Translations under genes and position numbers: made by a program | Shown: piece by piece, positions 5,880 through 7,258 of the stretch | Numbering within the stretch: position 1 is the first letter of the stretch | How the letters are laid out: every line of letters starts with the position of its first letter | NCBI GenBank assembly: GCA_947372365.1 | Contig: CANBTK010000088.1 | Span: forward strand, 1-7,258 | Reading direction: 5' to 3' | DNA from: Flavipsychrobacter stenotrophus | Lineage (GTDB): Bacteria > Bacteroidota > Bacteroidia > Chitinophagales > Chitinophagaceae | Length of the DNA: 7,258 nt | Notes under the pieces: model-generated | Database searches by the model: none | The model's input: only the letters and a program-made list of their open reading frames with translations | What the model was told of the DNA's origin: nothing

Positions 5880-7258
5880 CTATTGTGTTGTAGCCTCATT
5901 TATTTCCCGCAGTTTTTGCCGCGCTAACTGTACAAAGGTGCTGCCGGGAAAATCAATAATCAGCTGTTCGTAATATTTTTTAGCCAAATCGTTTTTATGC
6001 AGCCCGTCGCGGTATATATCAGCCATCATGTATAAGGCATCATCACCCAGTACATCCTGGCCGTATTTTTCAACGATAGTAGCGAGGTAAGCAATTGCAG
6101 TATCAAACATTTTACGCTTCTGTGCTATTTGCGCATGCACCATAAGTATATCGTCGTTAAGCGGGTGCTTCGGGAAGGCATTGGCTATGCTGTCCAGTAT
6201 TACTGATGCCTGGGCATCTTTATTTTGCGAGCGCAGCAGTGCGGCATAGGCAAAACGGGTAAGCGGGTAGGTATTGCTATCTTCTACGTTTTCGGTAATC
6301 AGTACTGACAGGTTCAGCGCATCATTGGCTATAAGCTCGGTGGTAGACGCCTTGAGCGCACCCAGCATATGTTGCGCCCAGTCAAAGTCGCCGCGGTAGT
6401 AAGCCAGCTTTGCATTGCTGAAACGGGCGTTTTCGCCCAGCACATCCTGCTTAAATTCTTTATCTACCTGGCTATAAACAAGCGATGCATCCCACACCTT
6501 CCCTTTCAGCAGGTAGTAGTCGCCCAGTTGCAGCTTTAGCCTTCCGGCAAAGTCCCTACGGGTATCGGGGTATTTTATCGCCTTTTGCAGTATCTGTATG
6601 GCTTTATCTACACTATCGGCATACTGGGCAGCCACAAGGGCATAATCAGCCGCCATTTGCCACGCATAGTACATTGGGAACTCCGCCAGCATGCTGCTGT
6701 ATTCGCCCATAAGGTGGCTTACGTCCTCAGGCTTGGGCATCGGTGCATTCAGCAACTGGTTAAACTCTGTAGCCAGCTTCTCGCTTTTAGCCATAGCGTA
6801 TTGTGGCGAGCCCTGCCCTTTGCCTATAACTTCGTCATAAGCTTTGATAGCTATTTCGTATTGTTTGGCGGCATTTGCCGTGCGGGCGAAAGCCAGCAGG
6901 CGGCTGCCATCCTCTTTATTGCGCTCATCAACAGCCTCTATCTGCATAAGGGCACCGTCCCAGTCATTTTTTTGCGTGTATATCCAGGTAAGCAATTCTG
7001 CAAACCAGGCGCTTTCGGGCTGTGCATTAATATGTTTAAGCAGGTTCTTCTGGCCTACCTGTAGTTTCTTAGGGTCGTTCGCCATCCATTCCAGGAAGGT
7101 CGTTTTCACCTGGTCCAGTGCAACAAACTGCCCTGCTGGTGGCAAAAGCAACACGTCCATAGCCTTATCCAGCTCCCCGCCTTTGGCATAAATGTCGGCC
7201 ATAGGCACACAATAAATGAACGGGTTGCCCAGCAACTGCGATGCGCGCTGATAAACCC
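5880..7258 (-). CDS. TPR-repeat protein, 5' end outside the window
   Basis: The frame stays open to the right edge: seven further in-frame codons (VYQRASQ) precede the TTG at 7235, so that TTG is not the start and the gene is truncated by the window. The visible 458 residues are almost entirely paired amphipathic helices of TPR type, for example MADIYAKGGELDKAMDVLL near the start and ALYMMADIYRDG...DLAKKYYEQLI near the end. The C-terminus IIDFPGSTFVQLARQKLREI has the form of the final repeat in YbgF/BamD-like TPR proteins. A QDVLG(E/D)(N/D)A motif occurs twice, 130 residues apart, suggesting an internal duplication. Such proteins are protein-protein scaffolds; neither partner nor location can be told because a signal peptide, if any, is off the edge. 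It converges on the kinase gene with only 12 bases between stop codons. Confidence 0.88.
   Translation of the reverse strand, partial: VYQRASQLLGNPFIYCVPMADIYAKGGELDKAMDVLLLPPAGQFVALDQVKTTFLEWMANDPKKLQVGQKNLLKHINAQPESAWFAELLTWIYTQKNDWDGALMQIEAVDERNKEDGSRLLAFARTANAAKQYEIAIKAYDEVIGKGQGSPQYAMAKSEKLATEFNQLLNAPMPKPEDVSHLMGEYSSMLAEFPMYYAWQMAADYALVAAQYADSVDKAIQILQKAIKYPDTRRDFAGRLKLQLGDYYLLKGKVWDASLVYSQVDKEFKQDVLGENARFSNAKLAYYRGDFDWAQHMLGALKASTTELIANDALNLSVLITENVEDSNTYPLTRFAYAALLRSQNKDAQASVILDSIANAFPKHPLNDDILMVHAQIAQKRKMFDTAIAYLATIVEKYGQDVLGDDALYMMADIYRDGLHKNDLAKKYYEQLIIDFPGSTFVQLARQKLREINEATTQ

Noticed and set aside
6485..7191. Plus-strand frames opposite the TPR gene
   Set aside because: Antisense shadows with many His/Cys/Ser and no family motif; the minus frame has clear TPR helices.
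7233..7235. TTG as the start codon of the TPR gene
   Set aside because: The frame is open through seven more codons to the edge and the residues there fit the helix pattern, so the true start is outside.

Overview
The window looks like chromosomal DNA of a member of the Bacteroidota, probably from the Chitinophagales/Sphingobacteriia side. Three things point there. No gene start has a Shine-Dalgarno sequence. Exact copies of the Bacteroidota -7 promoter octamer TAnnTTTG lie just upstream of several genes. The gene families fit too: a DUF5606 protein with a Lys/Ala/Glu tail, a DUF6932-like protein, a bacterial phosphosulfolactate synthase homologue and a large TPR protein.

Layout. At the left edge (1-207, minus) is the 5' end of a gene running out of the window; its product starts like DUF6932 proteins, which carry a nucleotidyltransferase-like motif. 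It is visibly AT-richer than what follows. Divergent from it is a plus-strand run of three genes: a PLP-dependent cystathionine gamma-synthase/lyase (323-1477), a phosphosulfolactate synthase of the ComA family (best start 1540, end 2310) and a small exported protein of unknown function (2340-2894). The first two both handle sulfur compounds, which suggests a link between cysteine/methionine metabolism and C3 sulfonates. In this phylum those could feed sulfonolipids, but that is inference.

A 206-base convergent spacer (2895-3100) holds a striking imperfect palindrome with two nested hairpins, then a terminator-like hairpin serving the minus-strand DUF5606 gene (3101-3685). A 295-base divergent spacer (3686-3980) carries the DUF5606 promoter, a 12-bp perfect palindrome and a weak promoter for the next gene. 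That gene (3981-5867, plus) is an orphan sensor histidine kinase with eight predicted membrane helices, one PAS domain and a phytochrome-type kinase core. Only 12 bases beyond it, converging from the right edge, ends a TPR-repeat protein (5880-7258, minus) whose start is outside the window.

Most of the window is ordinary housekeeping and signalling content. I see no transposase, CRISPR array, tRNA, rRNA or complete defence cassette. The most promising leads are the truncated nucleotidyltransferase-like gene at the left edge, the sulfur-gene pairing, and the structured palindrome at 2946-3012.
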